A DNA stretch of 64,000 bases from Erigeron canadensis (lineage: Eukaryota > Streptophyta > Magnoliopsida > Asterales > Asteraceae): NCBI RefSeq assembly GCF_010389155.1, contig NC_057762.1, positions 1,971,513 through 2,035,512 on the forward strand. The letters run 5' to 3'. A model generated the notes under the pieces. That model was not told the DNA's origin, did no database searches, and worked only from the letters and a program-made list of their open reading frames with translations. Both the position numbers and the translations under genes were made by a program. Shown here one piece after another: positions 35,333-47,700 of this stretch. Within the stretch, counting starts at the first letter, position 1; the number at the start of each line of letters is the position of its first letter.

Positions 35333-36270
35333 GATTATGCTCTCCTTGATGATTATGGCAAGCCACGCAGATTATTTGTAACAATGTCACTTAATTAACG
35401 TATTCATAGACATTAATTTGTCACTTTGTAAACACTATATATATATATATATGCTGCTTCAGTACTTTTGAAATTTAATAAAGTTATATCTACGATAGAT
35501 ATATGACGCATTTTCTTTTACGGAATTAATTTTGTTACCAAATGTGTGAAAAGTTGATGTCCGTCAATTTCAAGGATTAAATTTTACCAAATGTTATTGG
35601 TCAAGACATGTCTACATATTTTATAGTTTTACATATTTTTACACACATAAAAACGTGACAAATTTTTTATTTGTTTACACTAAAAAAATGTGGACCATTG
35701 TGATATTATTTGTAGTGAGCCACACAGGTGTTAAAGGTTAAATTATTGGTCATTTTATTACGAGTATTAATATTCATATTCCATATAATGATCAAAGTTA
35801 CTAGGTTTTGCTTGTGAGTTTCAGACCGTTTTCCAAAACTTAACTGTTATAGCTATACTTTTGCTAGAGATGAAAATTGTCTATGCTCACAATGTTATAT
35901 ACGAAAATTCGGTTTAATACATTTTAGTAATGATGACCTATAAGCTAGACCATAACCTATAACTAAAATTGTTAAAATGATGATTGAAATTCAACTTTTT
36001 GGTTCAATTTCAATATGACATATTTAACTGTTGTAGTAAACTAGTAATTGTGGTTCGATGGATCTATTCGATAGAGTAGGCAAATACAGAGATGCACGGG
36101 TCATTATTGTTAATGGACTGTGGATTTGTCTCTGGTGGGCTTTAATCATGGATTTGAAGATATATGTGGGCTTAATAGTATTGGGCTCATGAGCTTCAGT
36201 AGACCACGCAAAATTATCCACTCTAGACTTGTAATGTTTTATCATTATATACATAGCTAAAAGATAAAAT
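35333..36270. other. Peptide A 3' region and intergenic
   Basis: The first 150 bp match block B downstream of its peptide stop, including an AATAAAG near 35480. After about 35500 similarity to block B ends. No gene seen in the rest. Confidence 0.4.
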
Positions 36271-36271
36271 G

Positions 36272-38921
36272 AGAACCAAAAAAAGGTCGAGAACCGTGAG
36301 AACTAGTTTAAATTAAAAGGCCTAGGGATAATTTGGTAATTTAATAATTGCATTTGATAATTATAATATAAGAAAAAGATTAAAGCATCAGGAACAAATA
36401 AATGTATTATCTTTCTCCCCTAAATCTCTCACCCTCTTGATTCGCTCCAGCCAATAATATCGTTACCATCCATTTTGACATTATTCATGCATAGTTATAA
36501 AAAAAACCCTCTAACACTTAAGTTCCTGGTTCTGTCATTTTCTTTTAATTCTAGTCCTATGATTTTCATCCACCGACCCACTTTCTTTCCTTCTAACAAT
36601 ATGATTATTAGACTTGTGCTGGTGTAAAAAAATCACAACAAAATTGTCAAAATGTCGACTGTATGTATATATGCATTTAAGCTAAACCATCTGAAACAAA
36701 ATTATAACCCATCATATGAAACAAAGTTATAACCCATTTACATAAATGTGTTACTCATTTGTTTAGCGTAAATCAAACCCAATATATTTCAGACCTCATA
36801 AGCATACATTCATTAACATTTGTGAACGCAAAGACACAAGTGTTTGCATCGGAAAACACATGTTTTCGTAACTGATTATCATATTCTAAAGTGACAAACA
36901 TATGTGGAAATTAATAGGAACATGTGTTCTAACTATTGTAAAATATAATATTGACGGAAACAAACACACATGTACTGTTGATCGTAATATACAATATGCT
37001 AAAAAAACACACATGTACAATTGATCAAATCTTGGAGGAATCCAAGACATTCATAAAATAATAGATTCATGAAGTTAATCCGATGCATTTTTCTTCCTTT
37101 TATTCCCCTGCTTCTGTTAGGGGTGTTCATATTGCGGTCCAAACCGAGAAAACCGACCCGAAGTTGGACCGAAACCGAACGGAACCGAAACTTACGGTCC
37201 GGTCCTCGGTCCTATAAAATAATCTAATTCGGTTCTCGGTCCGGTCCATGTATAAACCGAGAAATTGCATGTTCAGAACTGAGAACATGATACAAGATTA
37301 ACTTCAAATGGTATTCTAAGTTCCTTTTGATTCACTCTGCCAGGATAACATAAATCTTTTATCATATTTTATCTTAGAATCCTAGTATCCTAAATTCTTA
37401 GACATGCATGCATATCATAATGCTTTGCCACATACACGCTTTAATATAAGTACGCATTACTTTGATTAGATATCTAATACAATTGATTTACTCATATATG
37501 ACATGTAACATATTCTATCACTCATTTTATTTTGGATCATGAATACCTCTTTAATGGAATTGATTTTGCTTTAAAATAAGGAATGTGATCAATTTTCATT
37601 GGATGTTAAAAGCTAAATCTTGCGTAGACTTTTAGTTTAAAAAAATGTTCGTAAGCAATTTAATGTTTTGAAGTTTGCACATATATTTTCTCGGTCCCGG
37701 TCCAACACTTCAAACCCGAAAACCGACCACAAACCGAACCGAGTTAGTTGGTCCGGTTCTCGGTCCTATATTTTCTTATAATCGGTTTTCGGTCCGGTCC
37801 TGATTTGGTCCGGTTCGGTCCGGTTTTTGGACCGTAAACACCCCCAGCTTCTATGTTCAACAACCGACGACACCCGTGTTTTCCATGTATTCCCTTTGCC
37901 TCTGTTTGGATCACCTAACCGTGCTTGTTCCCGTTTAAATCCTCCCCGGGCATCTTGACCCAATCATGATACCCTTATATCTATTCACATTGTCACAACA
38001 TCATTTTCACAAGGGTATATGATTTAACAAAGCTAATCTAAATGATAACAAAACACATACTCACGTTACTTAATATTGAAGGAAACAACGAAGAACACAC
38101 ATGTTTGTATCTAAACATATGTGTCCAGTCCATTATCACCAGATGACTACGTAAAAAACATGTGTCTGTATCGTTAACGGTGATTACATAAACCATTAAA
38201 TATGACACTATAACCAGAAAAAACGATATACTTACAACTAAATCATATTGTTTCAGATATACATTCATCGGCTTCACTTGATGGACGAGTTAAATCAACC
38301 GCCGTTTCTTTTTTATTGGTAAAGTTGCTAAACGCTTACAACATTCTTACCCTGTCACTCCTTTTAATTGTTCATACCAATGAAAAAATAAGAACAATAT
38401 GAAACACATGAATCAAAATTACTTATAAAAACATGTGAACCAACACTGATTTATAAAACCATATGAACCAACACATGAATCGAACAACAAATCTTTTTAG
38501 GTTAAGAAAATACCTCATTTACTCCTCATCATTAGACGATCTTTTATTCATAATTGAAACTTTCCCGTATAATAGATCCCGGATTCTTAATTGATAACAT
38601 AAACACCATGATTTTTATTCTTCAATTCCTGATTTTGTTTTAATTTTAGGATTCGATTGAATCTTCAAAAAAGGTTTTTGGAGTTTTTCACGGAGTGTTT
38701 AGGGGCCAAGGTTTGGGGATTTTTGTTTGTGTTTTGTTTTTAATAATTGATTTGTTTTAGTGTATTAGTATTTTTTTATACCCATTCTACCCTTTAAGCA
38801 CGTTCCAGCCTTTCAAATGAGAGCTTATTTACACAAATGCCATTAAGTATTATTAACCATTGATTTAGATAATCTAATGGATTAGATTAGTTCTCGACCT
38901 TTTACTGGTTCTCACAATAAC
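36272..38921. mobile_element. Large non-autonomous DNA transposon with ACACATGT-type repeats
   Basis: The ends are inverted relative to each other over roughly 25 bp: TGAGAACCAAAAAAAGGTCGAGAAC on the left and GTTCTCGACCTTTTACTGGTTCTCAC on the right. Inside, ACACATGT or its variants occur about ten times in two clusters (about 36850-37020 and 38090-38470), like subterminal transposase-binding repeats. A hAT element is nested at 37118-37846. No transposase is encoded. Superfamily undetermined. Confidence 0.5.
37118..37846. mobile_element. Non-autonomous hAT element (nested)
   Basis: It begins TAGGGGTGTT and ends AACACCCCCA. The inner arms are dense in CGGTCC, CCGAAAACCG and CGGTTC words in opposite orientations. 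The flanks GCTTCTGT (37110-37117) and GCTTCTAT (37847-37854) are an 8-bp target duplication with one mismatch, the length expected for hAT. Confidence 0.75.
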
Positions 38922-39177
38922 TGCCCTCTACATATACATACGTCATATATGTCGATTTTCTCCCATGTACGTTTTTGGGCTCTAAAGCTTTTAGTGAAAT
39001 TGGATTGAAATCTTATCTACCAATAAATTAACCCATTTGGCCAAAGGACCACGATTGCGATTTTTTGCCAACTTTAAGGTCAAAATTGATATTTTTTCAC
39101 TTCAGGGATCAAAAGTAAAAAACGTGTCAATTTCAGGGACGATAAATATAATTTACTCTAAAAATTACTTATACCCC
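38922..39177. other. Intergenic, no gene seen
   Basis: Contains AGGGATCAAAAGT and CAGGGACGATAA words typical of decayed MITE ends. Nothing coding. Confidence 0.3.
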
Positions 39178-39628
39178 AGGTAATAAAGTCTACTCGGTTG
39201 AGTCATGTGGTTTATCCATTTAGATGCGGATTCTAATGTTGGTTGACATCTTTTGGAGAGGTCTGTTTCTGGAATACGCTCCGTTGTAGTGGAGGTCCGG
39301 TTAAAACATTATGGTTTACACTGAGTAGTCTCACTCTTCATAGTAAATTTGAGGCGATTCAAAACATGTTATTCCGGACCGAGTGATACAAATTGAGACG
39401 GGTATGTATAGTATAAAAAAACGTGACAAATGTGATGTGTTGTATCTTTTTGAATCATATATGCGATATCGCATAGAATAAAGACTAGTAAATGTATATT
39501 ACACAAATAGTCAATGGTGATTTTCGACTTTTATACGAATACATACCTTTCAAAAATTGATTTTGTGTGCGATCATATCTTCTTTGAAAAGTTCATACAA
39601 CTACTAAGGGTATTATTTAAATAAATGG
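39178..39628. repeat. Truncated third copy of the peptide gene leader region
   Basis: Collinear with block B 61475-61920: shared words include GGTTTACACTGAGTAGTCTCAC, ATTACACAAATAGTCAATGGTG and ACTATTTAAATAAATGG-type sequence. It stops exactly at the TG of a Gypsy LTR (39629), about 30 bp before the position of the peptide gene ATG. The coding part is absent. Confidence 0.7.
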
Positions 39629-40062
39629 TGATGACGTACCCACCTAGACCATCAGTACACAGGAAGACGCCTAGACGCAGACTACACGCAGGCTGCACCC
39701 AGGCTGCACAGAACCTTAGCTGAAAGGATAAGCACGAATAAAGGCTGTCATATCACTTCCTAAGTTAGAGGAAATCTCCATCGGCAATAAGAGATTCGTT
39801 CTGATCCTATTTCCTCTCTTCCAAGTCATATTTGCACTATAAAAGGAGAAGGAAAAAAGGGAAGAAGATTATGATCCTTATTACGGAGAAAAACCCCAAA
39901 TACCAAAAACCCTAAATGATCATCATCATGGGAAAAACCCTAAGACAATCTAAACACATATCGATCGGCGTACAAGGGAGCAAAATTCTTACCAATAGGG
40001 AATCGCCATCAAATTATCCAAACACCTCTCCTCTTCACATAACCTACTCGGATGTACAAACA
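39629..40062 (+). mobile_element. LTR of a Ty3/Gypsy retrotransposon
   Basis: It starts TGATGACGTACCC and ends TACAAACA. A TATAAAAG core promoter lies at 39838-39845. Directly after it, TTGGCGCCATCCGCGGGA (40064-40081) resembles the primer-binding site of plant Tat/Athila-type Gypsy elements. This marks it as a 5' LTR. No second LTR is seen in the window. Confidence 0.65.
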
Positions 40063-40730
40063 ATTGGCGCCATCCGCGGGATAAAGGCCGCTGTTCATAA
40101 TTACATGTTTGCACCGAATAGGTCGAATTTTTTTTCTAATATAAAATCTCACCAAAAAAGACCATTCTAGATTCCCTGTAGTGAGATCCAATTCCCGAAA
40201 TGTATGCCAGAATAGAAATCGATAAAATAACTAGCAAATCTTAAAGATTCCAGCCTTTGAAGGTTCAAATCTAAAAGATCCATAATTTCCGCAGCCTTTG
40301 AAGGCCCAGATTTCGAAGATTCATATTTTTTTCAAGCATTTGAAGGCCCAGATCTCGATGATCCAAGATTTTCGCATCCTTTTACGACCAAAAAAATAAA
40401 AAAAAAATCAAGAAAAAAAAAGATCCTTATTTTTCGCAGCCTTTCAAGGCCCAAATCTCGAAGATCCAGATTTTTCACAGCCCAGATCTAAAAGATTCAA
40501 ACTTTTCCTCAACATACCATTATCTCCCAGGATACGACAAATTCAGTGCCACAAGGAAGGATATTACAACCAAGGGGCATTCACCCATGGATTTCAGAAC
40601 GATGGCCAAAGACCCATTACGGCAGGTTACTAGCAAAACTCCCAAGGGCAAATATGTCAGGGCCTTCTAGTTAACACCCAGGGGTCAACCATGCCAAGAG
40701 CACAAAGCCATACCAGGGTCCGTATTAAGA
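40063..40730 (+). mobile_element. Gypsy leader with tandem repeats
   Basis: It begins with the primer-binding site. From 40245 to 40505 it holds four to five imperfect repeats of about 45 bp built on GCAGCCTTTGAAGGCCCAGAT and GAAGATTCA. No gag or pol frame is present, so the element is a fragment or a non-coding derivative. Right border uncertain. Confidence 0.5.
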
Positions 40731-42328
40731 AATGTAATTTACCCTTGTTAATTTCATTTAACAAATTACTTTCTCTAAGGCTAAGATCCAACTTGACATA
40801 CAATCATTTCATCAGTTGATCTGCTAGAAATGACGGTATTCAAAGGGTAATTGAGAATCGATAACTGCATTCATGCAACTCCTAGAATTATGGGACTTAC
40901 AACAACACTGTAAAGGGGTATTAAGTGTTTTGTAAACATGTTTTGTCCCATCTTATGCCACGGGTTAAGGTCTCACCTCTTAACTCGTTTTAAGTCGCCC
41001 AATTAAGAACATGTAAATAGTCCACCGCTGTCTCACAACGAGTGGTAATCTACCTTGAAGAGATACAATTCACCTACGTCTAACGTAGAGCAAAAAGCAT
41101 TGGCAAGTGTTCTTAGCAAAGTGAGTGGTATTGACTTAACTTTAAATGGGTAATGATTTGATGTGAATCAAAAGTTTATGTTTGAAGACTCATGCATAAT
41201 CTTTGAAACATAATATTTAATAAAATCATTTGTATATTCTTAACAACACAAGAGAGCTCGGTAGCTCCATTTGATCGCACAAAGAAGCGCAAGGGCAAAG
41301 GTTTGCAATGGACGCAATTAAAAACCCGCCCTTTTAGAAGGCTAGCGCACTCTAACTTATACCTCTCTTAGAGTTTGTTCAAATGGGTGAGCCGGTGTAT
41401 CTCAAGGTTGCAAGACTCCAATTTTATTAATGAAATCTCTATTTCGATAGTTTTTAGTCAAATTTATTTTCAAAACAATTTTGCATCACTTTTATACAAC
41501 TTATAAACAATAGAAAAATTAATAAATTTGCTAATTCCGAACTACTTAATCATGTAACAAGTTAAGGTAGGCTATCTAAACATGGTCACTAAGGTTCATT
41601 CATATGTTTAAACCCGGATCCCCCTTCCGAAAAAGAGGACCACATGCATCAAGTTACCTTGCTTGCGTAAGCCTTTAAACAAATAACTAACAATTAGCAC
41701 ATAAACACATAAAATATGCTGACTGGAAATTTCCAGTAGCTTCACGACCCGTTTAAGCCTGTTTCTGGTCCGATTCAGCTTTCGACCAGAACAAAAAAGA
41801 TGTAGCCCTATGAGTCGACAATCTACAGTCCGAATTTGGGCTTCTAACTCATTACCGATTAAAAGATATGAATTTTTTAGTAAACTGTCGCAAACCAGAA
41901 AATTTACACGAAAAATTCACATTGTCACATAATTATCTAATAATTAACCCTAATTATTGGATTATCATGCTTTACAAAAATATATCTCTATATATCCAGT
42001 AAAATCACAATTAATTTTGCATGAATTTCTTGTGATTTTACTATTATTTAACAACTTTAAATAATTAAGATACACATAATCATGCAATTCATCACATAAA
42101 TCATGTCAATTCACAATTCAAAACTTGTTTGAGGGTTTCAATCTCCATTAAACAAGGTTAAAACTTTAATTAAACAAAAACCCTAATTTTTATTTAATCA
42201 AAATCCGATTTAATTAATTAAAAAAATAAGAAAAACAACCTTTTAATTATTTAAAAATTAATTAAAATCAACCAACCCTTAAACACCCCTTCAAGTTTTG
42301 ATTTTTGTAATTAATAGATCACATATGT
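40731..42328 (-). mobile_element. Probable non-coding leader of the element whose LTR is at 42344-43052
   Basis: Located on the internal side of the primer-binding site of that LTR. No open frame of note on either strand. It carries no domain I recognise. The left border is not defined. Confidence 0.35.
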
Positions 42329-43052
42329 GGCTCGTGATACCAATGTTAGAATATGAACACATATATCACGAGTACGTGCAACGGAAGAAAACGAAACATA
42401 TATGCAATCAAATTAATTAACAAATACTAGAATTGAGTCGTGTACCTTATGCAAGATCCAATAAAGATAATAATAATAAGATTATTATTAATGCTTTGGG
42501 TTCAAAGCAAAACCCCTCTACGATCGCACACTAGACACACCGAATAACGTATGCTAGTACCTGATCACAAACCAAACAAACCCTTTGTTTAAACCTTAAC
42601 TTCAAAGTCGAACACCCTTAATGAAAAGGGAATTCAGCCACTTCAAAGAAAAGGAGAGAAAAAGGAGAGAATTTGCTTATGTGAAAAAGTGTGAAAGAAT
42701 CAATGAAAACCTAGAATTAAACCCTCTATATATAGGGAATAATTAGGTTAAACATTCTTGAAAAACAAGTTAGAATTAAGGCTTTCCAAGCCTTAATCCA
42801 AACCGGCCCCCCATAGAATTAGGGCCCAAAAACCATTTTCTAATTTTCACATTTTTAATCCTCCTTTTTAACTAATTAAATATAATTAACCCTTTAATTA
42901 TGTTTAATTAATTATTTCGTGATCAAACTAATTAATATATTACTTTAATATATCAATTAATATTATCGAGTTACCGTATCATTTCGTGTGACCCCGTAGA
43001 CTTAAACTATTTCCGGACATGCGATTTATAATAAAATGATCACACTCTAACA
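42329..43052 (-). mobile_element. LTR (709 bp) with primer-binding site, Copia type
   Basis: The LTR at 42344-43052 opens TGTTAGA and closes TCTAACA, with perfect 7-bp inverted ends. Next to it, 42342-42329 reads TGGTATCACGAGCC on the minus strand, close to the initiator-Met tRNA primer site (TGGTATCAGAGC). The element is therefore on the minus strand with this as its 5' LTR. No matching 3' LTR is seen. Confidence 0.65.
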
Positions 43053-43663
43053 AATACATTGCACAGAAGTTATGCTAAAAATCAAACCCACATTCGCAAC
43101 AACAGAAAACGCCAACTTTGTAATCTAAAACATATAATAGAACGAAAACGATACTTCACACTTAATCCCGATTAGAATGGGGTTTCAGGGAGGTATAATA
43201 TAGATAGTCTTACCCTTACTTCAAAATAGAGAGGCTTATTCTCCTTGGGTAAGATTTTACCCATATAAAAAATGCGCTTGAGGTGGCAAGACGAAATCAA
43301 AAGTTGAGGGGAAATCGAGATCTCTCAATCTTAGAAAGATAACACTTTCTTCCATAGAGAGAGGCTCAACAGTGTGTAAAACAACAAAAATAAAAATAAA
43401 ATATGAGTATGTGATGTCTTTAAAACGTAAAAGGGGAATGACCGAATAATCAATTTTACAATATAAAAGTGTCCATGAGAATGAACCATGGATACTGATT
43501 GATGGAAGAAATCGAACTCACGCTGATTAATAATCGTAAAAACCAATGAAATATCAAAACCCCTTAGTCTACCATTAATATGTGTTAACTAAAACCGTTA
43601 ATTTATAACTTGCAACGCTAAATTTTTCCTAAGCCAATCAAAAGAAGGCACTGTCAACAACAA

Positions 43664-43830
43664 AAAAAAAATATGGAAATTTACATATATATCTCATTTT
43701 AAAGACATAATTATAAATATATTTAAATGTAAGTTCTTAACGCATAAATACAATACTTTTAAAGCATGTTTTAGACATATATGTAATTATATCTTTAAAA
43801 TGGGATATAGATGTAAATCTTTCAAAAAAA
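43664..43830. mobile_element. Palindromic MITE-like element
   Basis: The left arm TTACATATATATCTCATTTTAAAGACATAA is complementary to the right arm near 43788-43826 (TTAAAATGGGATATAGATGTAA). No coding content. Family not determined. Confidence 0.45.
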
Positions 43831-44109
43831 ATAGGTAGCAATTTAAAACAAAAAATAAAAGAAATGTGTGAATAAAATTCTTTTATATAAAAAAAAACCG
43901 TTTTATAAAAGAATAAAATAATTCAAGTTATTTTTTCCAAAAATACCTGTTCACTCGTGAGTCTATAATATAATAATAATAATAATAATAATCTAATATA
44001 TAGAATTATAAAAGTAGATATGTTGGGAAAAACCTATAAAAGGATTATTTTTGTAAAACTTGGATATATATCGCATATAATATGTTAGTATAAATATGTT
44101 ACCATATAA

Positions 44110-44327
44110 AGTCAATTTTTTGCAACTTTGACTTTGAATATCTTTATTTGTGTTATATAATATTCGCTGAAAGTTATACCAATGTAAACATATGTAAAAC
44201 TCAATAAATTTATATAATTTTTATTAAAAATTATACAGCACAAATAAAGATATTCAAAGTTAAAGTAGCAAAAAATTGACTTTGAAAAATTAAAAATAGA
44301 CATAATTAATGGGACGGAAGGAGTATA
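44110..44327. mobile_element. Stowaway-like MITE remnant
   Basis: A hairpin with arms near 44111-44153 and 44235-44284 (GTCAATTTTTTGCAACTTTGAC and its inverse). The right end, GGGACGGAAGGAGTA, is a well-known Stowaway/Tc1-mariner-like terminus. The mirrored left end is missing, so the copy is truncated. Confidence 0.5.
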
Positions 44328-44785
44328 ATGTATGTTACCACATGTGGAGCCTTGCAGCCTACTTCAAATATGTTAGTATAAATATATACATCAATTCGAT
44401 CTTTTGTCTCTACATATATCACCGATTATTTGTTGAGATCCTATTCCAAATTAATCAAAACAACTATGATGAAACCCATAAACGATAAAAGAATCGACAT
44501 CTCTGCCATCCCGACCGAGATCATGTATAATATACTTGTTCGGCTACCGATAAAACTCTCGATGAGGCTTAAATGCGTATGTAAACATTGGAATCGTGTT
44601 ATTTCAGATCCGCACTATCTCACCAAGTCATGGACGGGTGACCGAAAGATCCTCTTGCCCTTTGAACCCGTCAATGTTCTTGAAGAAAACGACACGATTC
44701 GTTCCATGGTCACTTTTTCTTCTTCATCGTCCCCTGTATTATTCGAAAGCGGTAAAGTTAAAGTTGTCACGATTGCTGGATCATG

Positions 44786-47700
44786 TATTGGCTTGGAAAA
44801 GAAGTCGTATATCTTCCACAATTATCTCCTGATTTATCTCCTTTATTATCGTATTGGTTACCTAGCAATATCTTTACTAAGTTTGTTCCTATATATTGGA
44901 TTCGTGCTTCTGCCTTTGTAATCAATTAAGAAACAGATATCTTTGTTCGATTTACTCTTTTTTATAATGGTATCAGAGAGGTGAATCCGCTAATCTGATC
45001 GAAATCATGGCAGGTGATAACGGCAGTGGCAAGAATGATGATGCTGAAACAAGCGGTGACAACACCATTGATTACAATTCACCATATTATCTTCATCCTT
45101 CCGATTTCCCTAGACAAATGCAAGTAAACGATGCATTGTCAGATAAAAATTATACCGATTGGGTGCAAGAGATGGAGAATTTCTTGTTCGCAAAGAACAA
45201 GATTGGCTTCGTCAATGGATCCATAAGGAAACCAGAAAATACGTCCACGGATTACATGCCATGGATGAGAGTCGATGCCATGATAAAAGGCTGGCTCACT
45301 ACCGCTATGGAAAAGGAGATAAGAACTAGTGTTAAGTATGCTAACACTGCTGCTGAAATATGGTCTGACCTTAGTGAACGATTTGGAAAGGAAAGCGCGC
45401 CAAGAGCGTATGAATTGAAGAACAAAATCGCCGCAATGCATCAAGATGGAACAACAGTGTCGGCTTATTACACAAAACTTCGATCTCTTTGGGATGAGAT
45501 CCATTCAGTGCTTCCACTACCACAGTAAACTTACAATGGCTGCACATGTGATATTGGCAAGAGACTGGACCAACATCAAGAGAAAGAGAGGTTGTATGAG
45601 TTTCTCATGGGCCTCGATAGCGAGTTTAGTGTTATCAAAACTCAAATCTTGGCCACAAAACCCACTCCTGGTCTAGCGACATCATATCATCTTGTAGCAG
45701 AGGATGAGCGGCAAAGACTCATAACTGAAGATAAGAAGCCGGTTGTTGAGGCGACTGCCTTTAAGGCGTTTGTCCCCAAAAGACGTGAACCCTCATCGAA
45801 CTCGCAACAGAAGATGAAATCAAACTCGAAATATGTCAAACAAGAAGAAGAAGAAACACCTCATTGTACTTATTGTGACAAGGACGGTCATGTACGAGAA
45901 GGGTGTTTTAGGCGCATCGGTTATCCCGATTGGTGGCCAGGCAAACAGAAGGGTGATAAAACAAAACCAAAGGCTTCGTGTGTTGAGATGAGTTCAAGTC
46001 CGATAGCTGGATTGAACAAGGAACAGTATGATGAGTTCTTGAAGCATTTTGAAGAGCAGGCAACTACAAGTGATGAAGGGAACGAGTGTAAGGCGAACAT
46101 GGCAGGTAGATTTAATGAAAAAGGTGAATGGGTTGTTGATTCAGTTGCTACCGAACACACTACATATTTAAGCGATATTCTTTTTAATAAAAGACGAGAT
46201 CCCCACGAATTGCCAGTAACTATTCCTAATGGCAAAGCTATTCCTGTTGTAGGAAAAGGCGATTATAATTTGCCGGGTGGAACTAAGATTGAAGGAATTT
46301 TAGATGTTCCTGAATTCACTTGTAATTTATTGTCGGTTAGTCGCTTAACTAAAAGTCTACAGTGTTCCGTGACTTTTTTTCCCGATTTTTTTGTGATGCA
46401 GGGTCTCCGTTGGAGGAACTTGATTGGAGCAGGTAAGTGCAAAAATGGTCTATACCGAATGAGGATGTTTGAAGGCAAAAGATAGGCGCTGGCTGTTAAC
46501 TCGAAAGATGGCACAAAAGGTTGGGTCACACTTCTCAAGAAATGCTAGCTAAGGTTGATTTTTTGAAAGATGTTTCTTTTAATATTAAAAATAATGTTTG
46601 TGATTCCTGTTCAAAGGCTAAACACACTAGATCTCCTTTTGGTTCAAGTGAAATAAAAACTAAAGAATGTTTTGAGTTATTGCATTGTGATGTTTGGGGC
46701 AAATATCACATTCCTTCATTTTCTGGTGCTAGATATTTTTTGACCATTGTGGATGATTTTAGTAGGAATGTATAGATCTTTCTTATTAAATACAAAAATG
46801 ATGCTAGCACTTGTTTGATGAATTTTTGTAAGATGGTTGAAAATCAATTTGTTAAAGGGGTTAAAAGGATAAGATGCGATAATGGTGGTGAATTCACATC
46901 TAACCTTACGATGAGTTTTTATTTAAAACAAGGAATTTTGTTGGAAACCACTTGCCCTCACACTCCCCAACAAAATGGGGTGGTCGAACGCAAACATAGG
47001 CATTTACTTGAGACCACAAGGGCTTTGCGTTTTGAAGCAAACTTACCTAAAAAGTTTTGGGGGGAATGTGTTTTGACAGCCGCATATATCATTAATCGTT
47101 TACCTTCAAAGCTTTTGGGTGATAGAACTCCATATGAGATTTTGCACAAACAAAAACCTGAATATGACCATATGAGAGTTTTTGGTTGCCTTGTTTATTT
47201 TTGGAGCATTGAAACCAAGGGTGACAAGTTCGAAGTGAGGGGGAGACCCGGTGTTTTTCTTGGATATCCCCAAGGAGTTAAGGGTTATAAAATATATGAT
47301 ATTGAAGGTAGAAAGATGATTGTCTCCGGAGATGTAAAATTTCATGTAGGGACTTTTACTTTTCATTCTAAACCACAAATTGTAAAAGATCAGAATGTTT
47401 TACCAATTTTAGAAAGGCAAGAGTTTACAAGCCCAAATTCAGTGACCATGGACAATGGAGAAGAGGGTAATGGGATTGAGTATGGGCTGGGCAACAATGA
47501 CACCGGCCCAGATTTGTTAAATGAAAATAATGATTTTGAAAATGATCACATGGATCCAGAATTGGTAGACGAGACAATGTCACAAGTTGAGACACAAAAT
47601 AAGCGATCAGACAGGACTCGTAAATCGCCTAAACACTTCGATGATTATGTTGTTGATCTTCCTCCTTCGGTTGACCATGCACATGCCGCACCAACTCTAG

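Larger units (their letters stand above)
22236..35500. repeat. Segmental duplication, block A
   Basis: From about 22236 the sequence is collinear with block B from about 51383: F-box pseudogene, kinesin fragments, LRR receptor kinase and secreted peptide gene, in the same order and strands. Collinearity is broken only by insertions private to one block. The right edge lies just past the peptide gene 3' region. The repeat unit starts about 29 kb apart in the two copies. Confidence 0.85.
43053..44465. other. Intergenic with palindromic MITE remnants
   Basis: Contains imperfect inverted repeats at 43664-43830 and 44110-44327 and a TAA trinucleotide run near 43975-43992. The minus-strand frame 43331-43546 lacks recognisable motifs. 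Confidence 0.4.

Noticed and set aside
40731..42328. Hidden protein-coding gene between the two LTRs
   Set aside because: No open frame above 60 codons on either strand and no recognisable exon.
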